From assembly GCF_014651835.1 (NCBI RefSeq), contig NZ_BMXQ01000003.1:1-64000 (forward strand): a stretch of DNA of 64,000 nucleotides, given 5' to 3'. Position 1 is the first letter of the stretch. Every line of letters begins with the position of its first letter. The translations under genes and the position numbers were made by a program. This DNA is from Pigmentiphaga litoralis (GTDB lineage: Bacteria; Pseudomonadota; Gammaproteobacteria; Burkholderiales; Burkholderiaceae_B). Shown piece after piece: positions 8,276-15,787 of the stretch. The notes beneath the pieces were generated by a model. The model was not told the DNA's origin. It saw only the letters and a list, made by a program, of their open reading frames with translations, and did not search any database.

Positions 8276-9471
8276 TGCGGCCGCTCGATGGCGTGACCAT
8301 CCTGGACCTGTCGCGGGTGCTGGCCTGCCCGTTCGCATCGATGATCCTGGCCGAGCTGGGCGCCACGGTCATCAAGGTGGAACAGCCGGGTGACGGTGAC
8401 GAGACGCGCAGTTTCGAACCCAAGGTGGAAGGCGAGGGCGGCAGCGTGTCGGCCTATTACATGGCCTTCAATCGCAGCAAGCAGTCGGTGACGGTGAACT
8501 TGCGATCCCCCGAAGGTCAGGACGTGATCCGGCAACTGGCGTCCACGGCGGATGTGGTGCTGGAGAACTTTCCGGTCGGCACGCTCAAACGCTACGGCCT
8601 GGATTACGACCGCTTGCGCGCCTTCAACGAATCGCTGATCTACGTGTCCTGCACGGGCTTCGGGATGACAGGGCCCTATGCGCCGCGCAAGGGCTACGAC
8701 ACCGTCTTCCAGGCCATGGGCGGCATCATGAGCCTGACAGGCGAGAAGGGCGGCGGGCCGGTCAAACCGGGGCTGCCGGTGGCGGACCTGACATCCGGCC
8801 TGTGGGTGGCGATCGGCATCCTGTCGTCGCTGGTCGGGCGCGGCACGCATGGGCAAGGCTGCCATGTCGACTTCTCGATGATGGATGGGCAGGTCGGTCT
8901 GCTGTCGCTGGCAGCCGCACGCTTCTTTGCCTTGGGCGAAGTGCCGGCCAGGATGGGGACTGAACATCCAGGGCGCGTGCCTTCTGCAGCCTTCCGCTGC
9001 CGCGATGACAAGTGGGTGCAGGTGACCGGCAGCGATCAGCATTGGAAGCCGTTGTGCGACCTGCTGGGCCTGACCGAGTGGGCCGTCGACCCGGAGCTGG
9101 GCAAGAACCGCGCTCGGGTTGACCGCCGCCTGGAAGTGATGGCCGGCTTGCAGGAAGCGATCGGCAAGCTCGACCGCGATACATTTTGCCGGATGTGCGA
9201 CGAGGCCAAGGTGCCGGCTGGCCCGATCCTGAGCGTGGACGAAGTGCTGACCAATGAACACGTGCTGGCGCGCGAGATGGTCGCCAGCTTTGCGCACCCG
9301 ACCATCGGCACCTTCAATGCCGTGCCGGTGCCCTTCAAGTTTACCGGCTACGACAACCCCAGCCTGGCGCGGCCGCCTCTGCTGGGCGAGCACACTGAAC
9401 AGATTCTGATGCAACAGCTGGGCATGAGCCGCGAGGCCGTCCAGGCCCTGCGGGACAAGAACGCGATCTGA
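8275..9471 (+). CDS. Family III CoA-transferase (CaiB/BaiF)
   Basis: A 398-residue protein of the family III CoA-transferases, which move CoA between acids through an aspartyl-CoA intermediate. The opening MRPLDGVTILDLSRVLACPF is characteristic. Asp171 in PVADLTSGL fits the catalytic aspartate of the family. It overlaps the crotonase gene by one base, so the two are coupled. It probably activates a substrate using a CoA donor, as an alternative to the ATP-dependent ligase at 3679. The donor and acceptor cannot be read from the sequence. Confidence 0.9.
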   Translation: MRPLDGVTILDLSRVLACPFASMILAELGATVIKVEQPGDGDETRSFEPKVEGEGGSVSAYYMAFNRSKQSVTVNLRSPEGQDVIRQLASTADVVLENFPVGTLKRYGLDYDRLRAFNESLIYVSCTGFGMTGPYAPRKGYDTVFQAMGGIMSLTGEKGGGPVKPGLPVADLTSGLWVAIGILSSLVGRGTHGQGCHVDFSMMDGQVGLLSLAAARFFALGEVPARMGTEHPGRVPSAAFRCRDDKWVQVTGSDQHWKPLCDLLGLTEWAVDPELGKNRARVDRRLEVMAGLQEAIGKLDRDTFCRMCDEAKVPAGPILSVDEVLTNEHVLAREMVASFAHPTIGTFNAVPVPFKFTGYDNPSLARPPLLGEHTEQILMQQLGMSREAVQALRDKNAI

Positions 9472-9553
9472 ACCAACCCGATACGACACCGCGCCCGGAC
9501 ACGCCTGCCAACAAGGCGATCCGACGCGACGGGCACCCACCAAGGAGAGAGAC

Positions 9554-10531
9554 ATGCATCACACGACATTACGGGTACTGAGCGTTGTTGCCGGACTGAT
9601 CGCCAGCCTGGCGGCCAACGGCGTTTCGGCGCAGGCCTTTCCGACCAAGCCCATCGTGCTGGTCAATCCCTATGCGGCTGGCGGGCCGGCCGACCTGATC
9701 GCCCGCGCGCTGGCCAAGGACCTGGCCACGGAGCTTGGGCAAAGCGTGGTCGTCGAGAACAAGCCGGGCGCAGGGGCATCGATCGGTGCGGGCTTCGTGG
9801 CGCGGGCCGAGCCCGATGGCTACACCTTGCTGCTGGGCACGGCGGCCGCGCATATCGTGACGCCGCTGATCCAGAAGGTGCCGTATGACGGCATCCAGGA
9901 CTTTGCCTTCGTGGCGCTGGCGCCGACGCAGCCGAATCTGCTGGTCGTGCACCCCGACGTGAAGGCCACCAACGTGAAGGAGCTGATCGCGCTGGCCAAG
10001 GCCAGTCCGGGCAAGCTCAACTATGGATCGTCCGGCGCGGGCACGTCGCCGCACCTGGGCGGGGAACTGCTCAAGCTGACCGCGAAGATCGACCTCGTAC
10101 ACATTCCCTATGGGGGCGCCGCGCCGGCCCTGACCGACCTGGTGGCGGGCCGTCTGCAAGCCGCGGTCATGAATCTGTCGGGCGAACTGCCGTACGTGAA
10201 GGCGGGCAAGCTGCGCGCGCTGGCGTATGCGTCGACCAAGCGGTCGCCCTTGCTGCCGGACGTGCCTACCTTTGCCGAAGTGGGCCTGGGCGGCGCCGAG
10301 TCGTCTTCGTGGTACACCGTGGCCGCGCCCAAGGGCACCCCCGCGCCGATCGTTGACAAAATCAACAAAGCGATCTCGACCGTGTATCAGCACGCCGAGT
10401 TTCGCAAGCTGATGGACGCGCAGGGCGCCGAAGTCACCGCCATGTCGCCTGAAGAGACCACGCGCTTCGTGAAGGAAGATGCCAAGCGCACCGTCGACCT
10501 CATCAAGAGCGCCAACCTGAAGCTGGAGTGA
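9554..10531 (+). CDS. Bug/TctC-family periplasmic binding protein
   Basis: A 325-residue solute-binding protein of the tripartite tricarboxylate receptor (Bug) family. It has a Sec signal peptide of about 27 residues ending VSA-QAF. Mature features are the early FPTKPIVLVNPYAAGGPAD and the ENKPGAGASIGAGF loop near 73-86, which bind carboxylate ligands in characterised Bug proteins. No TctA or TctB membrane partner lies nearby, which is normal for orphan Bug proteins of Bordetella relatives. It sits 82 bases after the CoA-transferase and is followed immediately by an enolase-superfamily gene, so it may capture the pathway's acid substrate. Confidence 0.9.
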   Translation: MHHTTLRVLSVVAGLIASLAANGVSAQAFPTKPIVLVNPYAAGGPADLIARALAKDLATELGQSVVVENKPGAGASIGAGFVARAEPDGYTLLLGTAAAHIVTPLIQKVPYDGIQDFAFVALAPTQPNLLVVHPDVKATNVKELIALAKASPGKLNYGSSGAGTSPHLGGELLKLTAKIDLVHIPYGGAAPALTDLVAGRLQAAVMNLSGELPYVKAGKLRALAYASTKRSPLLPDVPTFAEVGLGGAESSSWYTVAAPKGTPAPIVDKINKAISTVYQHAEFRKLMDAQGAEVTAMSPEETTRFVKEDAKRTVDLIKSANLKLE

Positions 10532-10533
10532 CG

Positions 10534-11643
10534 ATGGGCGACGCCGAATCGAAAGCCGGGGCATCGGTCGGCAGCTGCCTGATCGATCGGGTCGAGATCA
10601 CGCCGTGCCGTCAGCGGCAGGATGATCCGACCTGGCGTTTTGCGCGCGGCACCATCACGCACGTGGATGGCTGGATCGTGGCACTGACATCGCGCGCGGG
10701 TGACGCGGGATACGGGCACGTACTGGGCACACCGATCTACGCGCCGGATGTCGCGCGGATCGAACCGGTGTTGCACGCGCTGGCCGGCGTGGTGCAGGGC
10801 AAGAATGCCTTCGAACTTGAGGCCCTGCATGCCCTGCTCGTTCCTGTAGCCGAAGACGAGGCCTGCGCCTTGTCGGGTTTCGTGAACGCCCTGTATGACC
10901 TGGTCGCGCGGACCTTGCGCATTCCGCTGCATACGTTGCTGGGCGGCAAGGTGCGCGACCGGATCGAGGCGTCGCGGCTCATCCCGCTCAAGTCGCCGGA
11001 CGCCATGGCGGACCATTGTGCGCGGCTGGTGCACGAGGGCTACCGGTGCCTGAAGATCAAGCTGAGTGGCGAGGCCGATCTGGATGTGGCGCGGGTGTCT
11101 ACCGTGCGTACGCGGGTCGGTGCTGCGATCACCCTGACCGTCGACGCCAACCAGGCCTACGATGCCGACGGCGCGATTGACGTGTGTCGCGCGCTGCAAC
11201 CCTATGGCATTGCGATGATGGAACAGCCCGTGCCGGCAGACGATGTGGATGGGCTGATACGGGTGCATGCAAGCGGGCTGTTGCCGATCGAGGCGGACGA
11301 GTCGATCAAGACGCTGCGTGGACTGGTGACCCTGATCGGACAGGGCGCCGCGGATTCGTACAACCTGAAGCTGCATTACCTGGGCGGCATCCGCAATACG
11401 CTGATCGCGATACGGATCTGCGAAGCGGCGGGCGTCGGATATAGGTTCGGTGCGATCTTCGGGCCGCGTCTGCTGGCCGCGCAAGGGGTGGCGGTGGCGT
11501 CGGTGGCCGGGACGATCCACGCCGGCGCAGAGCTGTCTGAATTCGAGCATCTGCTGGATGATCCCTTCAGCGGTCTGACGACCGAGAACGGCGCGTTGGC
11601 GGTGCCGGACGGGATCGGGTCGGGGGTGACGTTGGGTGAGTGA
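10534..11643 (+). CDS. Mandelate racemase/muconate-lactonizing enzyme family
   Basis: A 369-residue enolase-superfamily enzyme. It shows the KxK catalytic pair in CLKIKLSG (about residue 173), the metal ligands VDANQ, MMEQPV and EADES (about 203, 230, 255), and a further lysine in NLKLHYLGG (about 281). That set is typical of the MLE subgroup (cycloisomerases, dipeptide epimerases, o-succinylbenzoate synthase). It abstracts a proton alpha to a carboxylate; the exact substrate is unknown. ATG 10534 begins two bases after the Bug stop. A GTG at 10528 is possible but adds only two residues. Confidence 0.85.
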   Translation: MGDAESKAGASVGSCLIDRVEITPCRQRQDDPTWRFARGTITHVDGWIVALTSRAGDAGYGHVLGTPIYAPDVARIEPVLHALAGVVQGKNAFELEALHALLVPVAEDEACALSGFVNALYDLVARTLRIPLHTLLGGKVRDRIEASRLIPLKSPDAMADHCARLVHEGYRCLKIKLSGEADLDVARVSTVRTRVGAAITLTVDANQAYDADGAIDVCRALQPYGIAMMEQPVPADDVDGLIRVHASGLLPIEADESIKTLRGLVTLIGQGAADSYNLKLHYLGGIRNTLIAIRICEAAGVGYRFGAIFGPRLLAAQGVAVASVAGTIHAGAELSEFEHLLDDPFSGLTTENGALAVPDGIGSGVTLGE

Positions 11644-11721
11644 TGGGCTGTGGCTGAGCGGCGGGGGTGAGGTGGCGCGGGTTCCTGTCATCGCCTCGGC
11701 CGCAGGGTCCCGCGTGGTTCC

Positions 11722-12678
11722 TTAGTTGATGGCGTCGCGCAGTTCCGCAATCGCGGCTTCGGTCTCGCGCATCAGGCGTGCGACCAACTGGCCGGCGGGC
11801 TCCAGGGTGTCGATCAAGCCTGCACTCTGGCCCGCTTCGATCTTGCCCTGTTCGACATTGCCTTCCAGCGCCGCCAGCTTGAGCGAGCTGCCGGCGAACA
11901 AGGCATCCAGGGCCTCGTCGCCGGCACCGGACGTTTCCGCCGCGGCATAGGCCGCGGAAAATGCATTCTTGACCATGCGAATGGGTGATCGGCCTTTACC
12001 CACGACGGCCGTGTCATTGACGCGCGCCTGCAGCACCGCGTCCTTGTAGGCCTGGTGCAGGCCGGATTCCGGTGTGAGCAGAAAGCGGGTGCCGAGCAGC
12101 GCCGCGCCGGCGCCCAGGGCCAGCATCGATGCAATGCCCGCGCCATCCGCGATGCCCCCGCCGCCGATCACCGGGATCGACACCGCCTTGACCGTCGAGC
12201 GCACCAGGACCACCGTGCCGACTTCTTCGGGTCCCGGATGTCCGCCGGCTTCATAGCCCACGGCAATCACGGCGTCGACGCCCGCGTCTTCCGCCTTTTT
12301 GGCATGCAGGGGATTGGCAGTAACCTGGATCCATGTGACGCCGGCAGCCTTGAACCGCGCAATGTGCGCCTTGGGACCGCCCTGGGACGCAATGATGATG
12401 GGCACACGTTCTTCAAGCACGATGTCCAGGAATTCGGCGGCGCGTTTGTTGTAGAGCGGAACGTTGACGGCGAACGGGCGCGCCGTGCCTTCTCGCACTT
12501 CACGGATGGCGGCACGCAAGGCGTCGGGGTACATCGGCCCGGCCGCGATCACGCCCAGCCCGCCGGCCTGCGACACCGCCAAGGCCAGCGCCGCATTGGA
12601 CGACGCCCAGCTCATGCCGCCCTGAATGATGGGGTGTTCGATATCGAGCAGGCGTGTGATGCGGGTGGTCAGGGTCAT
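11722..12678 (-). CDS. Nitronate monooxygenase / NPD-family FMN enzyme
   Basis: A 318-residue TIM-barrel flavoprotein of the 2-nitropropane dioxygenase family. It shows IIQGGMSWASSNAALALAVS at the N-terminus, GYEAGGHPGPEE near residue 140 with the family histidine, and VIGGGGIADGAG for FMN phosphate binding near 170. Such proteins oxidise alkyl nitronates or act as FMN enoyl reductases. The ATG at 12678 gives the conserved N-terminus; a longer frame to 12774 adds an Arg-rich leader. It follows the crotonase gene by 55 bases on the same strand and is probably cotranscribed from the MarR-type promoter at 13482-13520. Confidence 0.86.
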   Translation of the reverse strand: MTLTTRITRLLDIEHPIIQGGMSWASSNAALALAVSQAGGLGVIAAGPMYPDALRAAIREVREGTARPFAVNVPLYNKRAAEFLDIVLEERVPIIIASQGGPKAHIARFKAAGVTWIQVTANPLHAKKAEDAGVDAVIAVGYEAGGHPGPEEVGTVVLVRSTVKAVSIPVIGGGGIADGAGIASMLALGAGAALLGTRFLLTPESGLHQAYKDAVLQARVNDTAVVGKGRSPIRMVKNAFSAAYAAAETSGAGDEALDALFAGSSLKLAALEGNVEQGKIEAGQSAGLIDTLEPAGQLVARLMRETEAAIAELRDAIN

Positions 12679-12733
12679 CGTGGCGTCCAGTGGAAGGCGG
12701 CGTCCGGCGTCGTGTCTTGATGGGATAGGGCGT

Positions 12734-13459
12734 TCAGTGGCCCGGGGCCTGCTGGCGCAGGGCAGTGTTGACATCGCGATTGGCCATGACAGCGTCGCCC
12801 TGAGTCATGTCGAACGCGGCATGGAACACGCGTTTGGAAGTTTGCATGGCGGCAGCCGGAAAGGCCGCAAGCCGGGCGGCCAACGCCAAGGCCGCAGGCA
12901 GCAATTCGTCTGCGGGCACCAGTTGATTGATGAGGTTCAAGGCGAGTGCGCGGTCCGCGCCGATCGGCTCGCCGGTGCCTATCAATTCGAACGCGATCTT
13001 GGGACCGACCTGGCGAATCAGGTTGGGAATAAGCAGGGCGGCCGTGATGCCGTGCTTGACCTCGGGATAGCCGAAGCGCGCGGCCGGGGATGCAACGACC
13101 AGGTCGCAACTCAGCGCCAGGCCTGCGCCGCCGCCGATCGCGCCGCCGTTGACGGCGGCAATGACGGGTGTGGTCATGCGTTGCGGCGCCAGCAGCAGGT
13201 CGACCAGCAGGGCGTTGCGTTCGGCCAGTACGGCTTCAGGATCCGGCGCGTTGCGGGATTCTTCAAGGTCCGCGCCTGCACAAAACGCCGAGCCATTGCC
13301 GGTGATGACGACGCAGCGGATGGCATCGTCGCGGTCGGCTACCGCCAATTCGTCGAGCAGCGCGCGGATCAGGCCGTTCGTCAGCGCATTGCGCTTGGCA
13401 TGCCGATCCAGCGTAAGGAGTCGGGTCTGGTCCTGCGTGCTGACGAGAAGGTCGGCCAT
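12734..13459 (-). CDS. Crotonase-family enzyme (leftward unit)
   Basis: A 241-residue enoyl-CoA hydratase/isomerase-family protein. It shows FCAGADLEE (59-67), the glycine-rich IGGGAGLALSCD (108-119) and YPEVKHGI (131-138). Like the protein at 7541-8275, it has Gly where the first hydratase glutamate belongs and keeps the second (Glu133). The two share YPE[LV]KHGI and are probably paralogues. AGGAA precedes the ATG at 13459. It is first in a leftward unit with the nitronate monooxygenase, under a promoter overlapped by the same palindromes as the rightward operons. Confidence 0.85.
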   Translation of the reverse strand: MADLLVSTQDQTRLLTLDRHAKRNALTNGLIRALLDELAVADRDDAIRCVVITGNGSAFCAGADLEESRNAPDPEAVLAERNALLVDLLLAPQRMTTPVIAAVNGGAIGGGAGLALSCDLVVASPAARFGYPEVKHGITAALLIPNLIRQVGPKIAFELIGTGEPIGADRALALNLINQLVPADELLPAALALAARLAAFPAAAMQTSKRVFHAAFDMTQGDAVMANRDVNTALRQQAPGH

Positions 13460-13481
13460 GGTGTTCCTGAAGGTGCGCTGA

Positions 13482-13520
13482 TAGTTGACAATGATAACTA
13501 GATAGTTAACTTTGTCAACT
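13482..13520 (-). promoter_or_regulatory. Promoter P3 with two MarR-type palindromes
   Basis: On the minus strand a -35 TTGACA (13518-13513) and -10 TATCAT (13496-13491) are 16 bases apart. Palindromes TAGTTGACAATGATAACTA (13482-13500) and TAGTTAACTTTGTCAACTT (13503-13521) lie over the -10 and -35. The half-sites match those at P1 and P2. The predicted start point is about 25 bases before the crotonase ATG. Confidence 0.82.
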
Positions 13521-13640
13521 TGTTGGGGCGGCTTGGTGGGACGCCGAGGACCTGTTCGTCACGCCTCCGCACCGGTGGCGCGGGCGCTGCAAATCGCATC
13601 GGCGACGGCCCTTGCGTGCGCTCGCAATGCGGCCGTCGCG

Positions 13641-14528
13641 TCAGTCCTGCAGCAGCTCCAATGCGGCTTGCATCAGGGCCGAATCCGGCTCGGCAAAGCC
13701 GTCGCAGACGGTCATGTGATTGAGGCCGGGCAGGGCCACGTCGCGCACGACGTTGTCGGGCCAGCGCTCGGCGATCAATGCGGTCTGGCGCTTGAACTCG
13801 CCGCTTTCGTCGCCACCCACCGCGGTGATCAGGCGCGCGTCCGAGCCTGGCGACATGAAGGCTGGCGACAGCATGTCCACGCGTTGCGGGGTCAGCCCCA
13901 GCGCGGCCAGGAACGGCGCCTTCGACAGCGGGTCGAGGTCGAACAGGCCGCTGATGGCAAGGCCGCCGTGGATCAGCGTCTGGGGCAGGTCATTGCCCCA
14001 TTGCGGCCAGCGCGCAGCGATCATCATGGCGGTCAGATGGCCTCCGGCGGAATGCCCGCTGGTGACGATGCGCTCGCGATCGATGCGCAGGCTGTCGGCA
14101 TGGCGGTACATCCAGGCATGCGCGGCCAGCATCTGGCGCACGATGCCTTCGATCGGATGGGCGGGCGCCAGCGCATAGTCGACTACGGCGACCGACACGC
14201 CTTGCCTGACGAGTTCGGGCGCGACCCATGAAAAATCCGACTTGTTCAGCGCACGCCAATAGCCGCCGTGCATGAACACGAACAGCGGCGCGTCGGCCGA
14301 TTCGGCGGGAAAGAAGTCCAGGGTCTCGCCGGGCTGGTCGCCATAGGCCAGCGTGCGCATGCGCGGCTGGCGGTGACGCGCCTCGACGCTGGCTTCGGCC
14401 CAATGGGCCTGGATGGCGTGGAATTCCGGCACCCGCAAGCGAGTGTTGTAGTGCGCTTCGAAGTACTCAGGCGTGCCGGGCGTGGGGTCGGCGTCAGTCG
14501 AGGGCGTGCGTCGGGAGGTCGCCATCAT
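13641..14528 (-). CDS. Alpha/beta hydrolase, kynurenine-formamidase-like
   Basis: A 295-residue alpha/beta-hydrolase of the hormone-sensitive-lipase/formamidase type. It shows the oxyanion motif HGGYW (87-91) and nucleophile elbow GHSAGGH with Ser160. HGGxW plus GHSAG is the signature of eukaryotic-type arylformamidase, but bacterial members also hydrolyse other esters. No other kynurenine-pathway gene is nearby, so the substrate is open. Its ATG overlaps the stop of ychJ (ATGA), giving a two-gene leftward operon. An AT-free stretch of about 120 bases separates its stop from promoter P3. Confidence 0.82.
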   Translation of the reverse strand: MMATSRRTPSTDADPTPGTPEYFEAHYNTRLRVPEFHAIQAHWAEASVEARHRQPRMRTLAYGDQPGETLDFFPAESADAPLFVFMHGGYWRALNKSDFSWVAPELVRQGVSVAVVDYALAPAHPIEGIVRQMLAAHAWMYRHADSLRIDRERIVTSGHSAGGHLTAMMIAARWPQWGNDLPQTLIHGGLAISGLFDLDPLSKAPFLAALGLTPQRVDMLSPAFMSPGSDARLITAVGGDESGEFKRQTALIAERWPDNVVRDVALPGLNHMTVCDGFAEPDSALMQAALELLQD

Positions 14529-14950
14529 CGCAGCGCCCGTTTGGCTTCCTTGGGGAAGTCGCCATCAACGTATTGCCAGATGCCGGCTTCACGGGTGAAG
14601 CGGCTGACTTCATGCATGCGCTGCGCGCGGCCCGCGAACTTGCTGCGCGCCACGAATTCGACCGTGGCGTGGTCATCACCGGTATCGGCGTGGCCGCGCA
14701 ATTCGAGGCCCAGCCATTGCATGCCGGGTGGATTGGGATCGAGCGTGATGGGCCGCGTGCTGGGGTGCCAGGTATCCAGCAGGTAATCGAGGTCGTCCAG
14801 CACGAAGGCGCTGTACCGCGAGCGCATCAATGACGGCGCATCGGGCGCCTTGAGCCGGTCCGGTCCGGCGTGCCAGCGGCCGCAGCACGCCACGTAGGGC
14901 AGGCGGACGCCACAGGGGCACATTTGGTCTACAGTATCGCCTCGCTTCAT
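14525..14950 (-). CDS. ychJ: YchJ-family SEC-C zinc-motif protein (UPF0225)
   Basis: A 141-residue protein with N-terminal SEC-C-like zinc ligands in MCPCGVRLPYVACCGRW and the family string SLMRSRYSAFVLDDLDYLLDTWH, as in E. coli YchJ. The rest is an NTF2-like domain. Function is unknown. Two starts are possible: ATG 14950, or ATG 14923, which begins MCPCG and is closer to E. coli YchJ. With the first, only 15 bases separate it from divergent yaaA. Neither start has a strong ribosome site. Confidence 0.85.
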   Translation of the reverse strand: MKRGDTVDQMCPCGVRLPYVACCGRWHAGPDRLKAPDAPSLMRSRYSAFVLDDLDYLLDTWHPSTRPITLDPNPPGMQWLGLELRGHADTGDDHATVEFVARSKFAGRAQRMHEVSRFTREAGIWQYVDGDFPKEAKRALR

Positions 14951-14965
14951 TTGTCGGTACCCACC

Positions 14966-15745
14966 ATGCTGTTTTTGCTTTCGCCCGCCAAGAAACTCGA
15001 CTTCGAATCGCCGGCCCACGTCGCCAAGCACACGCAACCCCTGTTCCTGGATCAGGCCGCGTCATTGATCGAGGTGCTGCGACGCAAGTCGCCGCGCGAG
15101 ATCGCCAAGCTGATGGATCTGAGCGAGACGCTGTCCACCCTGAACTCGGAGCGATACCACGACTGGACTCCCGAGTTTACGACCGAAAATGCGAAGCAGG
15201 CGGTGCTGGCGTTCAACGGCGACGTGTATGAAGGCCTGGACGCGCCGCACCTGTCGGCCAAACAGCTGGACTGGGCGCAGCAGCATCTGGTGATCCTGAG
15301 CGGCCTGTACGGCGCCTTGCGGCCGCTGGATCTGATGCAGCCCTATCGGCTGGAGATGGGCACCAGGCTGGAAACCCAGAGCGGCAAGAACCTGTACCAG
15401 TTCTGGGGTGGCGACATTGCCGCCTATCTGAACAAGCGGCTCAAGGGCAAGGACGAGCGCGTCATCATCAACCTGGCGTCCGAGGAATACTTCAAGTCGG
15501 TGGACCGCAACGTGCTGGATACCCGCGTCGTGCAGTGCGTGTTCGAAGACAAGAAGGGTGATGGCTACAAGGTCATCAGCTTCTATGCCAAACGGGCGCG
15601 GGGCCTGATGGTGCGCTACGCCATCGAGCACCAGGCGGCCGCCCCCAAGGATCTGCTGGGCTTCGACAAGGCGGGGTACACGTATGCGAAGGCTGCGTCG
15701 ACCGCCGACCGCCTGGTGTTCCGCCGCGACGTTGCCGCGGACTGA
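14966..15745 (+). CDS. yaaA: Peroxide stress protein YaaA (UPF0246)
   Basis: A 259-residue protein matching YaaA throughout: MLFLLSPAKKLDFESP at the start, FNGDVYEGLDA near 77-87, LSGLYGALRPLDLMQPYRLEMG near 111-132 and INLASEEYFKSV near 170. In E. coli YaaA is an OxyR-regulated protein that lowers free iron and DNA damage under peroxide, with DNA-binding activity. ATG 14966 gives the family N-terminus. The promoter must overlap the 5' end of divergent ychJ. No OxyR site could be identified with confidence. Confidence 0.92.
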   Translation: MLFLLSPAKKLDFESPAHVAKHTQPLFLDQAASLIEVLRRKSPREIAKLMDLSETLSTLNSERYHDWTPEFTTENAKQAVLAFNGDVYEGLDAPHLSAKQLDWAQQHLVILSGLYGALRPLDLMQPYRLEMGTRLETQSGKNLYQFWGGDIAAYLNKRLKGKDERVIINLASEEYFKSVDRNVLDTRVVQCVFEDKKGDGYKVISFYAKRARGLMVRYAIEHQAAAPKDLLGFDKAGYTYAKAASTADRLVFRRDVAAD

Positions 15746-15787
15746 TCTGCGTCGTGCGCCGGCGCCGCGTCATGCAGTGCCCCCTCT

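Noticed and set aside
10528-10533. GTG start for the enolase-superfamily gene overlapping the Bug stop
   Set aside because: It adds two residues only; ATG 10534 is at least as well placed. Kept as an alternative.
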